64,000 nt of DNA from Moraxella nonliquefaciens (GTDB lineage: Bacteria > Pseudomonadota > Gammaproteobacteria > Pseudomonadales > Moraxellaceae), in contig NZ_LXTW01000032.1 of the NCBI RefSeq assembly GCF_001679005.1, forward strand, positions 62,001 to 126,000. Direction: 5' to 3'. Under the pieces are notes generated by a model. The model was not told the origin of the DNA and did no database searches. It saw only the letters and a program-made list of their open reading frames with translations. Below are positions 9,124-18,014 of the stretch, in pieces. A program made the translations under genes and the position numbers. Within the stretch, counting starts at the first letter, position 1. Each line of letters opens with the position of its first letter.

Positions 9124-9440
9124 ACATGCCAAACATTTCTGAGCAAATTATCAGCCTTTGCCAAAAGCCAAATACCGCTTTGAGAGCGATTCATTGGCTG
9201 ATTGCCAATAATGGAGCAAGTGAATCCGCCTTTTGTGCGGTGTATGATAGAGTTATGATGGATAATGATGTGAATGGGGCGTATTATTTGGCGGTCTTTG
9301 CCCAAAAAGTGGATGATTTGCCTTTTGATGGTGTGCCACTTATTGACATGGTGATAAATGGCGTGGATAAGCAGATGAAGTTATCTTTGATTGACAAAAT
9401 GCCAAAAGAGATGCAATTAAAGTATTTGGATAAAATCTGA
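9120..9440 (+). CDS. Unknown protein, second of two tandem paralogues
   Basis: 106 aa, starting at an ATG whose last bases form the stop of the previous gene (ATGA overlap at 9120-9123). It aligns along most of its length with its neighbour, including SLCQKPNTAL, FCAVYDRV, DNDVNGAYYLAVF and PLIDMV. The two look like a local duplication that has diverged. Small helical acidic proteins in tandem are sometimes immunity or adaptor proteins, but no partner toxin or enzyme is next to them. A terminator follows at 9460. Confidence 0.75.
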   Translation: MNMPNISEQIISLCQKPNTALRAIHWLIANNGASESAFCAVYDRVMMDNDVNGAYYLAVFAQKVDDLPFDGVPLIDMVINGVDKQMKLSLIDKMPKEMQLKYLDKI

Positions 9441-9459
9441 TTAAATTCTGATAAAGTAT

Positions 9460-9485
9460 AAGGGCGTTGATACGCTCTTTTTAAT
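9460..9485 (+). terminator. Intrinsic terminator after the paralogue pair
   Basis: AAGGGCG, loop TTGATA, CGCTCTT (one G-T pair) followed by a short T-run; it separates the pair from mnmG. Confidence 0.7.
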
Positions 9486-9549
9486 GTTTAATATGATTAA
9501 TGATTAAAATTATGCTAAAATAATCGGCTTTTTTAAAGAATGTATACTT

Positions 9550-11433
9550 ATGAGCTTTTTAACCAAAACATTTGATGTCATCGTCATCGGTGGCGGGCAC
9601 GCAGGCACAGAGGCCGCTCTTGCGTCCGCTCGCATGGGGGCAGATACCCTACTTATCACGCATAACATTGAGACGCTCGGACAGATGAGCTGTAATCCTG
9701 CCATTGGCGGTATTGGCAAATCGCATTTGGTGCGTGAGGTGGATGCGCTTGGTGGGGCGATGGCACTCGCAACCGATAAGGCAGGCATTCAGTTTCGGAT
9801 GCTAAACAGCCGTAAAGGGGCAGCAGTGCGAGCCACACGCGCCCAAGCTGACCGTATTTTATATAAGGCAGCCATTCGCCACACGCTTGAAAATCAGCCA
9901 AACCTTACAATTTTTCAGCAATCTGTGGATGATATCATTGTTGAAAATACTCGTGCGGTGGCGGTGGTAACAGCCACAGGCATTCGTCTAAATACTCGTG
10001 CGGTGGTGCTGACATCGGGGACGTTTTTGGGTGGGGTGATTCATGTGGGCTTAGACCATCAAAGTGGTGGCAGAGCAGGCGACATGCCGTCCATTCGTCT
10101 TGCTGACCGTTTGCGTGAATTAAAACTGCCTGTTGGACGCCTAAAAACAGGCACACCTGCTCGCATTGATGCTCGTACGGTGGATTTCTCCGTGATGACC
10201 GTGCAGTCAGGCGATACACCTTTGCCTGTCATGAGTTATATGGGTGATGTTGCCATGCACCCACGCCAAATCAACTGTTATATCACCCACACCAACGCAC
10301 GCACGCATGAGATTATCCGTGCCAATCTTGACCGCTCCCCCATGTTTAGTGGTAAGATTGAGGGGGTTGGGCCACGCTATTGCCCGAGTATTGAAGATAA
10401 GATTCATCGTTTTGCTGACAAAGACAGCCATCAGATTTTTATTGAACCTGAGGGGCTAACAACCCATGAATTATATCCCAATGGCATCTCAACAAGTCTG
10501 CCTTTTGATGTTCAGCTTGAATTCATCCATAGCATGAAAGGGCTTGAAAACGCCCACATTACCCGTCCAGGTTATGCCATTGAATACGACTATTTTGACC
10601 CACAAAATCTCAAACCTACGCTAGAAACCAAACCCATTGACGGTTTGTATTTTGCAGGGCAAATCAATGGCACAACAGGCTATGAAGAGGCGGCGGCACA
10701 GGGGTTATTGGCAGGGCTAAATGCAGGACGCATGGCACTTGGCAAGGCATCGTGGACACCACAAAGACACGAGGCTTATTTGGGTGTGCTTGTTGATGAC
10801 TTGATTACCCATGGCACCAAAGAGCCGTACCGTATGTTCACAAGCCGTGCCGAGCATCGCCTGATTTTGCGTGAGGACAATGCTGATGCACGCTTGACCG
10901 CCATCGGACGAGAGCTTGGGTTGGTGGACGATGAACGCTGGGCGAGATTTAGTCAAAAAATGGAGTCTATCGCCAGCGAAACCGCCCGCCTAAAAGACAT
11001 TTGGGCGACCCCAAATAATGCCATTGGTCAAGATTTTATGGCAAACACAGGTGAGATTTTGACCAAAGAAAATTCGTTACTGGATTTATTAAAACGCCCA
11101 AATATCACCTTTGACGACATTGCCAAAGTATCAGACAGCACAGTGAGTACTAGGGTGGGTGAACAGATTGAGATAAGTGTTAAATATCAAGGTTATATTG
11201 AGCGTCAAAATGATGAGATTGAGCAGATGAAGCGTTTTGAAAATACGCTCTTACCGCTTGATTTTGATTATGCCAATGTGTCTGGTTTATCCAATGAGAT
11301 TGTCCAAAAATTAAGCCAAATCCGCCCGACAACGCTTGGGCAGGCAAGTCGCATCAGTGGCGTTACCCCTGCGGCGGTCAGTCTTTTGGCGATGACGATA
11401 AAGAAACTTAAAAAAACGCAAGCAGTGACATGA
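9550..11433 (+). CDS. mnmG: MnmG (GidA), tRNA uridine-5-carboxymethylaminomethyl synthesis enzyme
   Basis: FAD enzyme that, with the GTPase MnmE, installs the cmnm5 group on U34 of several tRNAs. At 627 aa it is full length. The FAD-binding IGGGHAGTEAA is at residues 13-23 and the family patterns SCNPAIGGIGKSHLVREVDALGG and GQINGTTGYEEAAAQG are intact, as is the helical C-terminus used for MnmE and tRNA contacts. It complements MnmA, encoded 2.5 kb away. Its stop overlaps the ATG of a small methyltransferase fragment (ATGA at 11430-11433). Confidence 0.97.
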   Translation: MSFLTKTFDVIVIGGGHAGTEAALASARMGADTLLITHNIETLGQMSCNPAIGGIGKSHLVREVDALGGAMALATDKAGIQFRMLNSRKGAAVRATRAQADRILYKAAIRHTLENQPNLTIFQQSVDDIIVENTRAVAVVTATGIRLNTRAVVLTSGTFLGGVIHVGLDHQSGGRAGDMPSIRLADRLRELKLPVGRLKTGTPARIDARTVDFSVMTVQSGDTPLPVMSYMGDVAMHPRQINCYITHTNARTHEIIRANLDRSPMFSGKIEGVGPRYCPSIEDKIHRFADKDSHQIFIEPEGLTTHELYPNGISTSLPFDVQLEFIHSMKGLENAHITRPGYAIEYDYFDPQNLKPTLETKPIDGLYFAGQINGTTGYEEAAAQGLLAGLNAGRMALGKASWTPQRHEAYLGVLVDDLITHGTKEPYRMFTSRAEHRLILREDNADARLTAIGRELGLVDDERWARFSQKMESIASETARLKDIWATPNNAIGQDFMANTGEILTKENSLLDLLKRPNITFDDIAKVSDSTVSTRVGEQIEISVKYQGYIERQNDEIEQMKRFENTLLPLDFDYANVSGLSNEIVQKLSQIRPTTLGQASRISGVTPAAVSLLAMTIKKLKKTQAVT

Positions 11434-11588
11434 TTGAGCGTGATATGAAGCAAATATCTTTTGAGTTTGGACAAAATCACCCTCAAATTCACTTAAAAGC
11501 CATTGATTTATTTGCAGGCATTGGTGGTATTCGTTTGGGTTTTGAGCAGGTATTAAGTTTGGGTTTGCTACATAAGTTGGCAGATTAA
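11430..11588 (+). pseudogene. N-terminal fragment of a DNA (cytosine-5) methyltransferase
   Basis: A 52-codon frame starts inside the mnmG stop (ATGA) and ends with TAA at 11586-11588. Residues 23-40 read LKAIDLFAGIGGIRLGFE, the SAM-binding motif I of C5 cytosine methyltransferases. After residue 40 the sequence no longer resembles the family, and it stops 12 residues later. Motifs IV (PCQ), VI, VIII and the target-recognition domain are absent, and no such frame continues downstream. I infer the 5' remnant of a restriction-modification methyltransferase gene once located between mnmG and the AEC transporter gene and lost by deletion. The stop codon overlaps the ribosome site of the next gene. 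Confidence 0.8.
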
Positions 11589-11593
11589 GGAAT

Positions 11594-12550
11594 ATGATGT
11601 TAGATGCCATAAGCTTTGCCTTGATGATTGTCTCTCCAAACCTAGCCTTGATGGGGCTGGGTTTTTATCTACAAAAAATGGGCAAAATCAACACTCATTT
11701 TATTGACACAGCGTCCAACATTGTCTTTAATTTTGCTCTGCCATGTCTGCTGTTTTTTAGTGTGATAAAAAATAATGTGGATTATGATGAGCAGTTGGCA
11801 CTCATCATGGCAGGGGTTGTTACAACTTTTGTGCTGTTTTTTGGGGCAGAAGCGTATGCCAAAATATTCATCAAGCAGGCGCGTGATAAGGGCGTATTTG
11901 TGCAGGGAGTGTTTCGCTCTAACATGGCGATTATCTCGCTGTCAGTGGCAACCAATGCTTATGGGGTGGCAGGCACAAGCGTGGGGGCGGTGTATGTGGG
12001 GGTCATCACCATTTTATGTAATGTTTTGGCGGTCATCACTTTATCACGCACGAGCAGTATTAAAGGATTGTCGGTTCAAAGTTGGGACATTCTCATCAAG
12101 ATTGTTAAAAATCCACTCATCATTGCATTGGTGTCTGCCTTTATTTATAAAGCACTTGGTTTGCCCTTACCACCTGCACCGATTGCTAAAACAGGTGAGC
12201 TGATGGCAAACATTGCCCTACCGCTTGCCTTGATATGTGCAGGGGCGACGCTGGATGTGAAATCCATGTTGGGACTGTCTGGTGTGTCCATGCAGGCAAG
12301 CATTGGGCGTATTGTCATTGCACCACTTTTGGCGGTGGGTGTGGGTGTGGCATTTGCCTTAGAACCTTTACAATTTGGTGTGTTATTTTTAATGGTATCA
12401 GGCCCAGCAGCTGCCGCAAGCTATGTGATGGCAAAGGCGATGGGCGGTAATGATGTACTGGCAGCAAATATTTTGGGGTTTACGGCAGTCTTTGGGATGA
12501 TTGGCATGGCGGTGGGCATGGCGTGGCTTAGAGGTTTGGGATGGGTTTAG
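11594..12550 (+). CDS. AEC (auxin efflux carrier) family transporter
   Basis: 318-aa membrane protein with about ten hydrophobic segments arranged as two halves. The region IALPLALICAGATLD in the second half, with its Gly/Pro-containing helix, is characteristic of the AEC family (malate, malonate or other organic-acid permeases in bacteria). The substrate is not readable. A taagg ribosome site lies four bases before the ATG at 11594. The gene is convergent with dnaG and their stop codons overlap: TAG at 12548-12550 here and the dnaG TAA at 12547-12549. Confidence 0.88.
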   Translation: MMLDAISFALMIVSPNLALMGLGFYLQKMGKINTHFIDTASNIVFNFALPCLLFFSVIKNNVDYDEQLALIMAGVVTTFVLFFGAEAYAKIFIKQARDKGVFVQGVFRSNMAIISLSVATNAYGVAGTSVGAVYVGVITILCNVLAVITLSRTSSIKGLSVQSWDILIKIVKNPLIIALVSAFIYKALGLPLPPAPIAKTGELMANIALPLALICAGATLDVKSMLGLSGVSMQASIGRIVIAPLLAVGVGVAFALEPLQFGVLFLMVSGPAAAASYVMAKAMGGNDVLAANILGFTAVFGMIGMAVGMAWLRGLGWV

Positions 12551-14730
12551 ACTCTTTTTTCTATCAATGTTGCCACATCTGCCTTGGTGTGCTGACTGTC
12601 CCATGCGATGAGTGTGTGTAGGCGACGTTTATAAATCTCGGATAAGACGATATTTTTGGCATTTTCGCCTTGTTTTTTCAGTACATTTTGGAGGCGTTGG
12701 CACATAAGTTCGTTAAATAGCAGTGCCATTTGTTCCAAATAATGGTGCTGATTGAGATAAAAAAAATCACGCCATAGCCTGCTAAGATGGTGTTGTAGCT
12801 TGGCATTGGGTAGGCTTGCCATGATAAGATGAGCTTTACCATCAATGGCGGCGGCTGATTTGTCATGTAGGTCAAACTGGGTGATTGCTCCTGTGTCCGC
12901 CATGTTTAAAATCATCTCAATGGTACGCACCAACTCCGCCAAATCCGCATCAATGTCTTGCCAGTTGGGCAGGGCAGGCACAGACAACTCTTGACGTTTT
13001 AGGTGATTTAGATATGGCTTGTGTGCATCCGCCACGCCAGAGCTGGTCAGTAGGGTGCTTAGGAGATTGTTTTTGACGATGTGGGGAGCGTAGAGTAAGC
13101 ACAGATACAGCTGAGTGTTACTATCCATCTCTTGGTGATAGTTGGCGGTGTCATGAGTGGCTTTTTTATTTTTACCGCTTAATCTTGTCCAAAAATCGTT
13201 ATTTAGCCACCATCTAAAACTTGACCCCTTGGGCAGTTTGGCGGTCAATTCTTTTAGCTCAGCGACCGCACGAGCCTTGTTCTCAGGTAGGGATAAATCA
13301 TGACGGTTTTGTAGCACACCATGAATGTAGTCTGCCATACTCTGGGCATGCGTGATTTGTGCACGCATGGCATCTGTCCCATGGGTCTTGATGTAGGTGT
13401 CAGGGTCATGTCCATCGGGTAGGGTTAGAAATTGTAAGGTTTTGCCATCAGGCAGTACTGGCATGGCAACCTCCAAAGTTCGCCACGCCGCCCGTTGTCC
13501 TGCCCCATCACCATCAAAACACAGTGTTAGGGTGTCGTTGTATTTTAACAGCTCTGCAATTTGTTTGCCATTGGCCGCTGTTCCCATGGGAGCGACCGCC
13601 CCATCAATCCCTGCTTGGTGCAAGGCGATGACGTCCATGTAACCTTCTACCATAAGATAATTTGTTGCTTTTGCTTGACGTGCTTCATACAGCCCATACA
13701 AAATGTGTTGTTTACTAAATACAGGTGATTCTGATGAATTGATGTATTTGGGCATCTCATCGCCCAGTGACCGTCCTGCAAAACCAACCACTCGCCCCTG
13801 TCTGTCCTTGATGGGGAAAATCACACGGTCTCGAAGCAGGTCAAAATCTCGCCCCTTTTGGGATGTTCTTATCAACCCTAAAATGCGTAAGCCTTCAATG
13901 TCGTGGGGAAAAGCCTGCTCCAAATGTTGCCAACCGCTCGGGGCATAGCCCAAACCAAATGTGGTCATCGTCTCATCACTTAAACCACGTGAGACAAAAT
14001 AAGCCTTTGCCACAGGGTGTTGATGGAGCATGTTTTGATAAAATTGAGCGATGGCAAAGAGTAAGGTGTACAAATCACCTTCACCATTTTGGGGGTCATT
14101 GATGGGGGCGTTAGTCATGTGTTGATGATTGCTATGGTGATAAATGTGGTTGTTATCATCAGTAAAGTTATCATCAAAGCCAACATTTAAAGTTGTATCA
14201 AGATTGTTATTAAAGCCAGTGCTAAAATTCTCATCAAAGCCACCATCAAAACCACCATTAAAATCATGATGAGTACCATAAGATGATACACCAGTATTGT
14301 TATGATGGGATGATTGATGGGTTGCGTGGGTGTTTGTATTACCTGTTTTGTTTTGATTTGTTTTTGTGGATATTTGGGCGTTTTTGGGGGTTGGGGTTTT
14401 GTTTTTGGTGTAGCGGATTTTTTGAGCAAAGTTGTCGTCTTTGGGCAATTCTATGCCTGTTTGTTCAGATAAATAATCCACCGCTTCTTTAAAACTCATG
14501 CGTTCAAATTCACGCAAAAAGGTAATGGGATTGCCTTTGACGCCACAGCCAAAACAGTAGTACAGATTGGTCTGTGGATTGACATAAAATGATGGTGTTT
14601 TTTCGCCATGAAACGGACAGCATCCTTTGAACTCACGCCCAGCAGGTTTTAGGGTGGTGTGTTTTTTGATGATGGTAACCAAATCGGCAGATGAATTTAG
14701 TCGTTCAAGTGTGGTGTCGGGGATTTTCAT
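12547..14730 (-). CDS. dnaG: DnaG primase with a long low-complexity insertion
   Basis: RNA primase for lagging-strand synthesis. The CHC2 zinc finger (Cys38, His41, Cys59, Cys62) is followed by the linker, the core with TOPRIM elements (LMVEGYMDVIALHQAG, then the acidic DGDGAGQ) and a helicase-binding C-terminal region. From the ATG at 14730 the protein is 727 aa, about 120-150 longer than usual. The excess is mostly residues 108-217: an Asn/His/Gly/Thr-rich stretch between zinc domain and core, with FDGGFDENF-like repeats. A TTG at 14742 is an alternative start. dnaG normally lies in rpsU-dnaG-rpoD; here it follows corA by 15 bp. Confidence 0.95.
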   Translation of the reverse strand: MKIPDTTLERLNSSADLVTIIKKHTTLKPAGREFKGCCPFHGEKTPSFYVNPQTNLYYCFGCGVKGNPITFLREFERMSFKEAVDYLSEQTGIELPKDDNFAQKIRYTKNKTPTPKNAQISTKTNQNKTGNTNTHATHQSSHHNNTGVSSYGTHHDFNGGFDGGFDENFSTGFNNNLDTTLNVGFDDNFTDDNNHIYHHSNHQHMTNAPINDPQNGEGDLYTLLFAIAQFYQNMLHQHPVAKAYFVSRGLSDETMTTFGLGYAPSGWQHLEQAFPHDIEGLRILGLIRTSQKGRDFDLLRDRVIFPIKDRQGRVVGFAGRSLGDEMPKYINSSESPVFSKQHILYGLYEARQAKATNYLMVEGYMDVIALHQAGIDGAVAPMGTAANGKQIAELLKYNDTLTLCFDGDGAGQRAAWRTLEVAMPVLPDGKTLQFLTLPDGHDPDTYIKTHGTDAMRAQITHAQSMADYIHGVLQNRHDLSLPENKARAVAELKELTAKLPKGSSFRWWLNNDFWTRLSGKNKKATHDTANYHQEMDSNTQLYLCLLYAPHIVKNNLLSTLLTSSGVADAHKPYLNHLKRQELSVPALPNWQDIDADLAELVRTIEMILNMADTGAITQFDLHDKSAAAIDGKAHLIMASLPNAKLQHHLSRLWRDFFYLNQHHYLEQMALLFNELMCQRLQNVLKKQGENAKNIVLSEIYKRRLHTLIAWDSQHTKADVATLIEKRV

Positions 14731-14745
14731 GTGGTATGTCAAATA

Positions 14746-15966
14746 TTATAACCAGCCTGCTTTTCTAAACTTATGATATAAAAATAAGCACACCGCCAAG
14801 ACCGTACCAATTACCATAAAATAACCGTATTTCCAATGAAGTTCAGGCATGTGGTCAAAGTTCATGCCATACACCCCAGCCACAGCAGTGGGTACGGCGG
14901 CGATGCCTGCCCATGCGGCAAGTTTTCGTACCACGTCGTTTTGCCCCATGGTAACCATCGCCATATAAGTATCCATGGCAACCGACAGCATCTCGTTTAG
15001 TCCATTGACCGCATCAATAGAACGAAGCAGATGGTCATTGACATCACGAAAATAGGGTTTGGCGGCAGCAGGAAAGGCAGAGACTAACTCGTTTTTTTGA
15101 TGATTGATGAAAAAATTGCACACATCTTGGACGGGCAGAATCACCGCACGCATATGCACCAGTTGTGATTTGAGTTCGTACAGACTTTTTAGGGTGGATT
15201 TGCTAAATTCATGCGAGAAAATGTTACGTTCTTGTTCACGCAAATAGTTGCCCAAACGGTCAGTAATCGGCAAGTAGTTATCAACAATGAAGTCTAAAAT
15301 GGCGTGCAAAACAAAAATTGGCCCTAGGCGAAGTTTTTCAGGACGGCGATGGCAGTGTTCACGCACGGGGGTGTAAGAGTTGGATGCCCCACGCCTTACG
15401 CTGATGATGAAGTTTTTGCCCATAAAAATCGCAGTTGTGCCATAGCGAATGTAGTTATCTTCAAGTTTGGCAGTACGCACAACCACAAAAATGGTGTCAT
15501 TGCCATAATTTTCAACTTTGGGGCGTTGATGGTCGGCAAAGGCGTCTTCTAGGGCAAGTTCGTGCAAGTCAAAGGCATCTTGAACCTCCTTGACGGTCTC
15601 AAAACTGGGGTCATGCAGCCCAAGCCAAATGAATTGACTGTTGTTGGTCAGTTGGCGACTGACCTCATCAATGCCCAATGTGGCGACAGGCTCGCCCGTT
15701 TTACGAGAGTAGGCATGGCAGACGACTGTTTCATTATCGCCTGAGTTTTCTTCTAAGTCTTCAAAACGGTCAGCATCTGGGTCATAGACCGTCATGGTTT
15801 CAATGGTATCTTCATCGCTGGCATCAGCGTCGCCATAGATGTAACTGTCCTCTTCGTCGTGAAGATTTAGGTCATCATTAGGTTCGTCGGTCAACTCAGC
15901 AGATTCAAACAGCTCTTCTTGTAGGGGCGTGGTGTGTGTTTTTGTTGCAGGCGTGGTATTTGGCAT
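14746..15966 (-). CDS. corA: CorA-type magnesium/cobalt channel
   Basis: CorA-family divalent-cation channel; 406 aa from the ATG at 15966, which has a GGGGGA ribosome site (a TTG at 15978 is less likely). The first 90 residues are very acidic (many Asp and Glu), which is an extension beyond the usual 316 aa. The soluble domain follows, then two C-terminal transmembrane helices. The signature GMN, as YGMNFDHMPE, sits between them and forms the selectivity loop. The short C-terminal tail is basic, as expected. It precedes dnaG closely and is probably co-transcribed with it. Confidence 0.93.
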   Translation of the reverse strand: MPNTTPATKTHTTPLQEELFESAELTDEPNDDLNLHDEEDSYIYGDADASDEDTIETMTVYDPDADRFEDLEENSGDNETVVCHAYSRKTGEPVATLGIDEVSRQLTNNSQFIWLGLHDPSFETVKEVQDAFDLHELALEDAFADHQRPKVENYGNDTIFVVVRTAKLEDNYIRYGTTAIFMGKNFIISVRRGASNSYTPVREHCHRRPEKLRLGPIFVLHAILDFIVDNYLPITDRLGNYLREQERNIFSHEFSKSTLKSLYELKSQLVHMRAVILPVQDVCNFFINHQKNELVSAFPAAAKPYFRDVNDHLLRSIDAVNGLNEMLSVAMDTYMAMVTMGQNDVVRKLAAWAGIAAVPTAVAGVYGMNFDHMPELHWKYGYFMVIGTVLAVCLFLYHKFRKAGWL

Positions 15967-16159
15967 GCCGTCCCCCAAATGACTAAAAAATGACTAAAAT
16001 AAGATGACTAAAATAAAAACGAATGGATAAACATGATATTATACCAATATTTGTTTTGTTGTGGCAAAAAATTTATTGGCCGATATGAACCAATTTTTAT
16101 GGTTTTAATGGATGGCTAAAAGTGGTAGAATAAGCCAAATTCTAACTTAACACCATCGC

Positions 16160-17116
16160 ATGAAAATCTACCTAGCAAGAAATAACGTTCAAGCAGGCCC
16201 TTACACCTTAGACGAATTAAACCGCATGCTTATATTGGGCGAGGTTGCCTTGACCGATCTGATGTGGCATGTAGGCATGAATGAATGGCTACCAGTGGGG
16301 CAGATGACAGGTGGGGTCTATACTTATCAGCCGTCTGTGCAAACACCGCCCAGCCCAACACCTCCAACTGCCAAGCCCGAACAGCGGGGCTTTGGTGATA
16401 ATGTCGATTTTGTTAAAGACAAGCCTGAGCAAAAGCGGATATCTGTTGCCGAACTCTATGGGCGTAAACCCATACAAGACCCCAACGCCAGTCAGAATGA
16501 CGAGCCAAACCGAACTGAGTCAAATGCCCGTCCGACCAAAGAGCGGATGGCAAGCCTGCCAAAAGATGATGGCACGATAGAGTATGCCAGTATTTTGGCT
16601 CGCTTTTCGGCATTTGTCATTAACGTGGGGCTGTATATCTTGGCACTGTTGCCACTCATCATGGCATTCATGCAGGTTGTGGATGTCAATGAGATAGCAC
16701 GCCATGCTCAGGACTATCAAGCCTTGCAAGTATATAGCCAAAGTTTGGTAAATAAAGTATCAAACACCACAATCATGATAAGCAATCTTATGTTTTTGGC
16801 GTTGCTTGGCATTCAGCTACTGCTTATCATCATGCGTGGGCAATCGTTTGGCAAACTTGTCATGGGCATTCGTGTTGTGGATATAAAAACAGGCAAATTA
16901 CCCAGTTTTGGCACGCTTGTTTTTATGCGGACGCTGTTTTTGATTGTACTTTATGTCATCGGGGCAAGTGTTATGTCAGGATTGCCTGCGATGATAATGC
17001 TTGGGGCAAATTATATCATGGCAAAAGGCAATGACAAAAAACAAGGCTGGCATGACAAAATGACTAAAACATTAACGGTAAAAGCCAAACCATCACAACT
17101 GGATAAGACCAAATAA
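16160..17116 (+). CDS. GYF-like / RDD family membrane protein
   Basis: 318 aa. Residues 1-50 (KIYLARNNVQAGPYTLDEL, then LTDLMWHVGMNEWLPV) form a GYF_2-type domain, thought to bind short peptides. A Pro-rich and charged linker to about residue 140 follows, then an RDD membrane domain. That domain has a first Arg-containing helix (ILARFSAFVINVGLYIL), a further helix near residues 205-225, and the conserved QSFGKLVMGIRVVD. The function of this combination is not established. It is monocistronic on the plus strand, divergent from corA. Confidence 0.85.
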   Translation: MKIYLARNNVQAGPYTLDELNRMLILGEVALTDLMWHVGMNEWLPVGQMTGGVYTYQPSVQTPPSPTPPTAKPEQRGFGDNVDFVKDKPEQKRISVAELYGRKPIQDPNASQNDEPNRTESNARPTKERMASLPKDDGTIEYASILARFSAFVINVGLYILALLPLIMAFMQVVDVNEIARHAQDYQALQVYSQSLVNKVSNTTIMISNLMFLALLGIQLLLIIMRGQSFGKLVMGIRVVDIKTGKLPSFGTLVFMRTLFLIVLYVIGASVMSGLPAMIMLGANYIMAKGNDKKQGWHDKMTKTLTVKAKPSQLDKTK

Positions 17117-17134
17117 TGATTATTTATTTAAATA

Positions 17135-17166
17135 ATATTTGCCATTTAAAATATTTGCCATTTAAA
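17135..17166 (+). repeat. 16-bp tandem duplication upstream of ung
   Basis: Two exact tandem copies of atatttgccatttaaa in AT-rich intergenic DNA after the RDD gene. Confidence 0.85.
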
Positions 17167-17273
17167 TGGATAAAGTCACAGCATTTAATGACGGATTTGT
17201 TTTTAATTAATTTTCAAATCCATTAAAATAAAATCAGTCATGCTATTTTTAATCCATTATTAATCTCTTAAAT

Positions 17274-18014
17274 ATGCAAAAGTTAAATATGCAAATGAAT
17301 ACCGGTCTTAACACTGACCAATTAACCGCCTTACAAAAAGTGCAATTGCCCGATGATTGGAAGTTTGCCTTAGCCGATATATTATTATCGCCCATCATGG
17401 ATAACTTGCGTACTTTTTTACAAAATCAATACATTCAGGGCAAGACAATTTATCCGCCCAAGTCTTTGATTTTTAACGCCCTAAATACCACGCCCTTATC
17501 CTCTGTTAAAGTTGTGATACTCGGACAAGACCCCTACCATGGAGCAGGGCAAGCGATGGGGTTGTCGTTTAGCGTGCCAAAAATCATTCCCAAACCGCCA
17601 AGCCTTAGCAATATTTTAAAAGAGCTTGCAACTGATTTGGGCATTTTTATCTCAACGCATGGCGATTTGACTCACTGGGCAAATCAGGGCGTGCTTTTGC
17701 TTAATGCCACATTGACGGTAGAAGATGGGCGTGCAGGTTCTCATCAAGGTAAGGGCTGGGAGGAATTTACAGATGCAGTGATTGATGTTATTAACCATCA
17801 AACCGACCGCACGGTTTTTATCTTATGGGGCAGTTATGCCAAGAAAAAAGGGCGTTTTATTGACACCTCTCGCCATTTGGTATTGGCTGCCAACCATCCA
17901 TCTCCTTTATCAGCAAATCGTGGCGGATTTTTTGGTTCTCGTCCATTTTCCAAAACCAATGATTATCTTATCAGACATGGCAAGAAAGCGATTGATTGGG
18001 CTTTGCCACAATGA
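17274..18014 (+). CDS. ung: Ung, family-1 uracil-DNA glycosylase
   Basis: Removes uracil from DNA to start base-excision repair. 246 aa. The catalytic GQDPYHG (Asp86) and the C-terminal HPSPLSANRGGFFGS motif with the catalytic His are intact. Length is close to that of E. coli Ung (229). ATG codons at 17289 and nearby are possible alternative starts. The stop overlaps the start of tadA (ATGA at 18011-18014), so two nucleic-acid deamination-related enzymes, one repairing and one creating inosine in tRNA, are translationally coupled. Confidence 0.97.
   Translation: MQKLNMQMNTGLNTDQLTALQKVQLPDDWKFALADILLSPIMDNLRTFLQNQYIQGKTIYPPKSLIFNALNTTPLSSVKVVILGQDPYHGAGQAMGLSFSVPKIIPKPPSLSNILKELATDLGIFISTHGDLTHWANQGVLLLNATLTVEDGRAGSHQGKGWEEFTDAVIDVINHQTDRTVFILWGSYAKKKGRFIDTSRHLVLAANHPSPLSANRGGFFGSRPFSKTNDYLIRHGKKAIDWALPQ

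Noticed and set aside
11434..11588. Functional small methyltransferase-like protein
   Set aside because: Only motif I is present; the catalytic PCQ and recognition parts are missing, so catalysis is impossible.
13397..13948. Plus-strand frames opposite dnaG
   Set aside because: Shadows of the primase gene on the other strand; no family resemblance.
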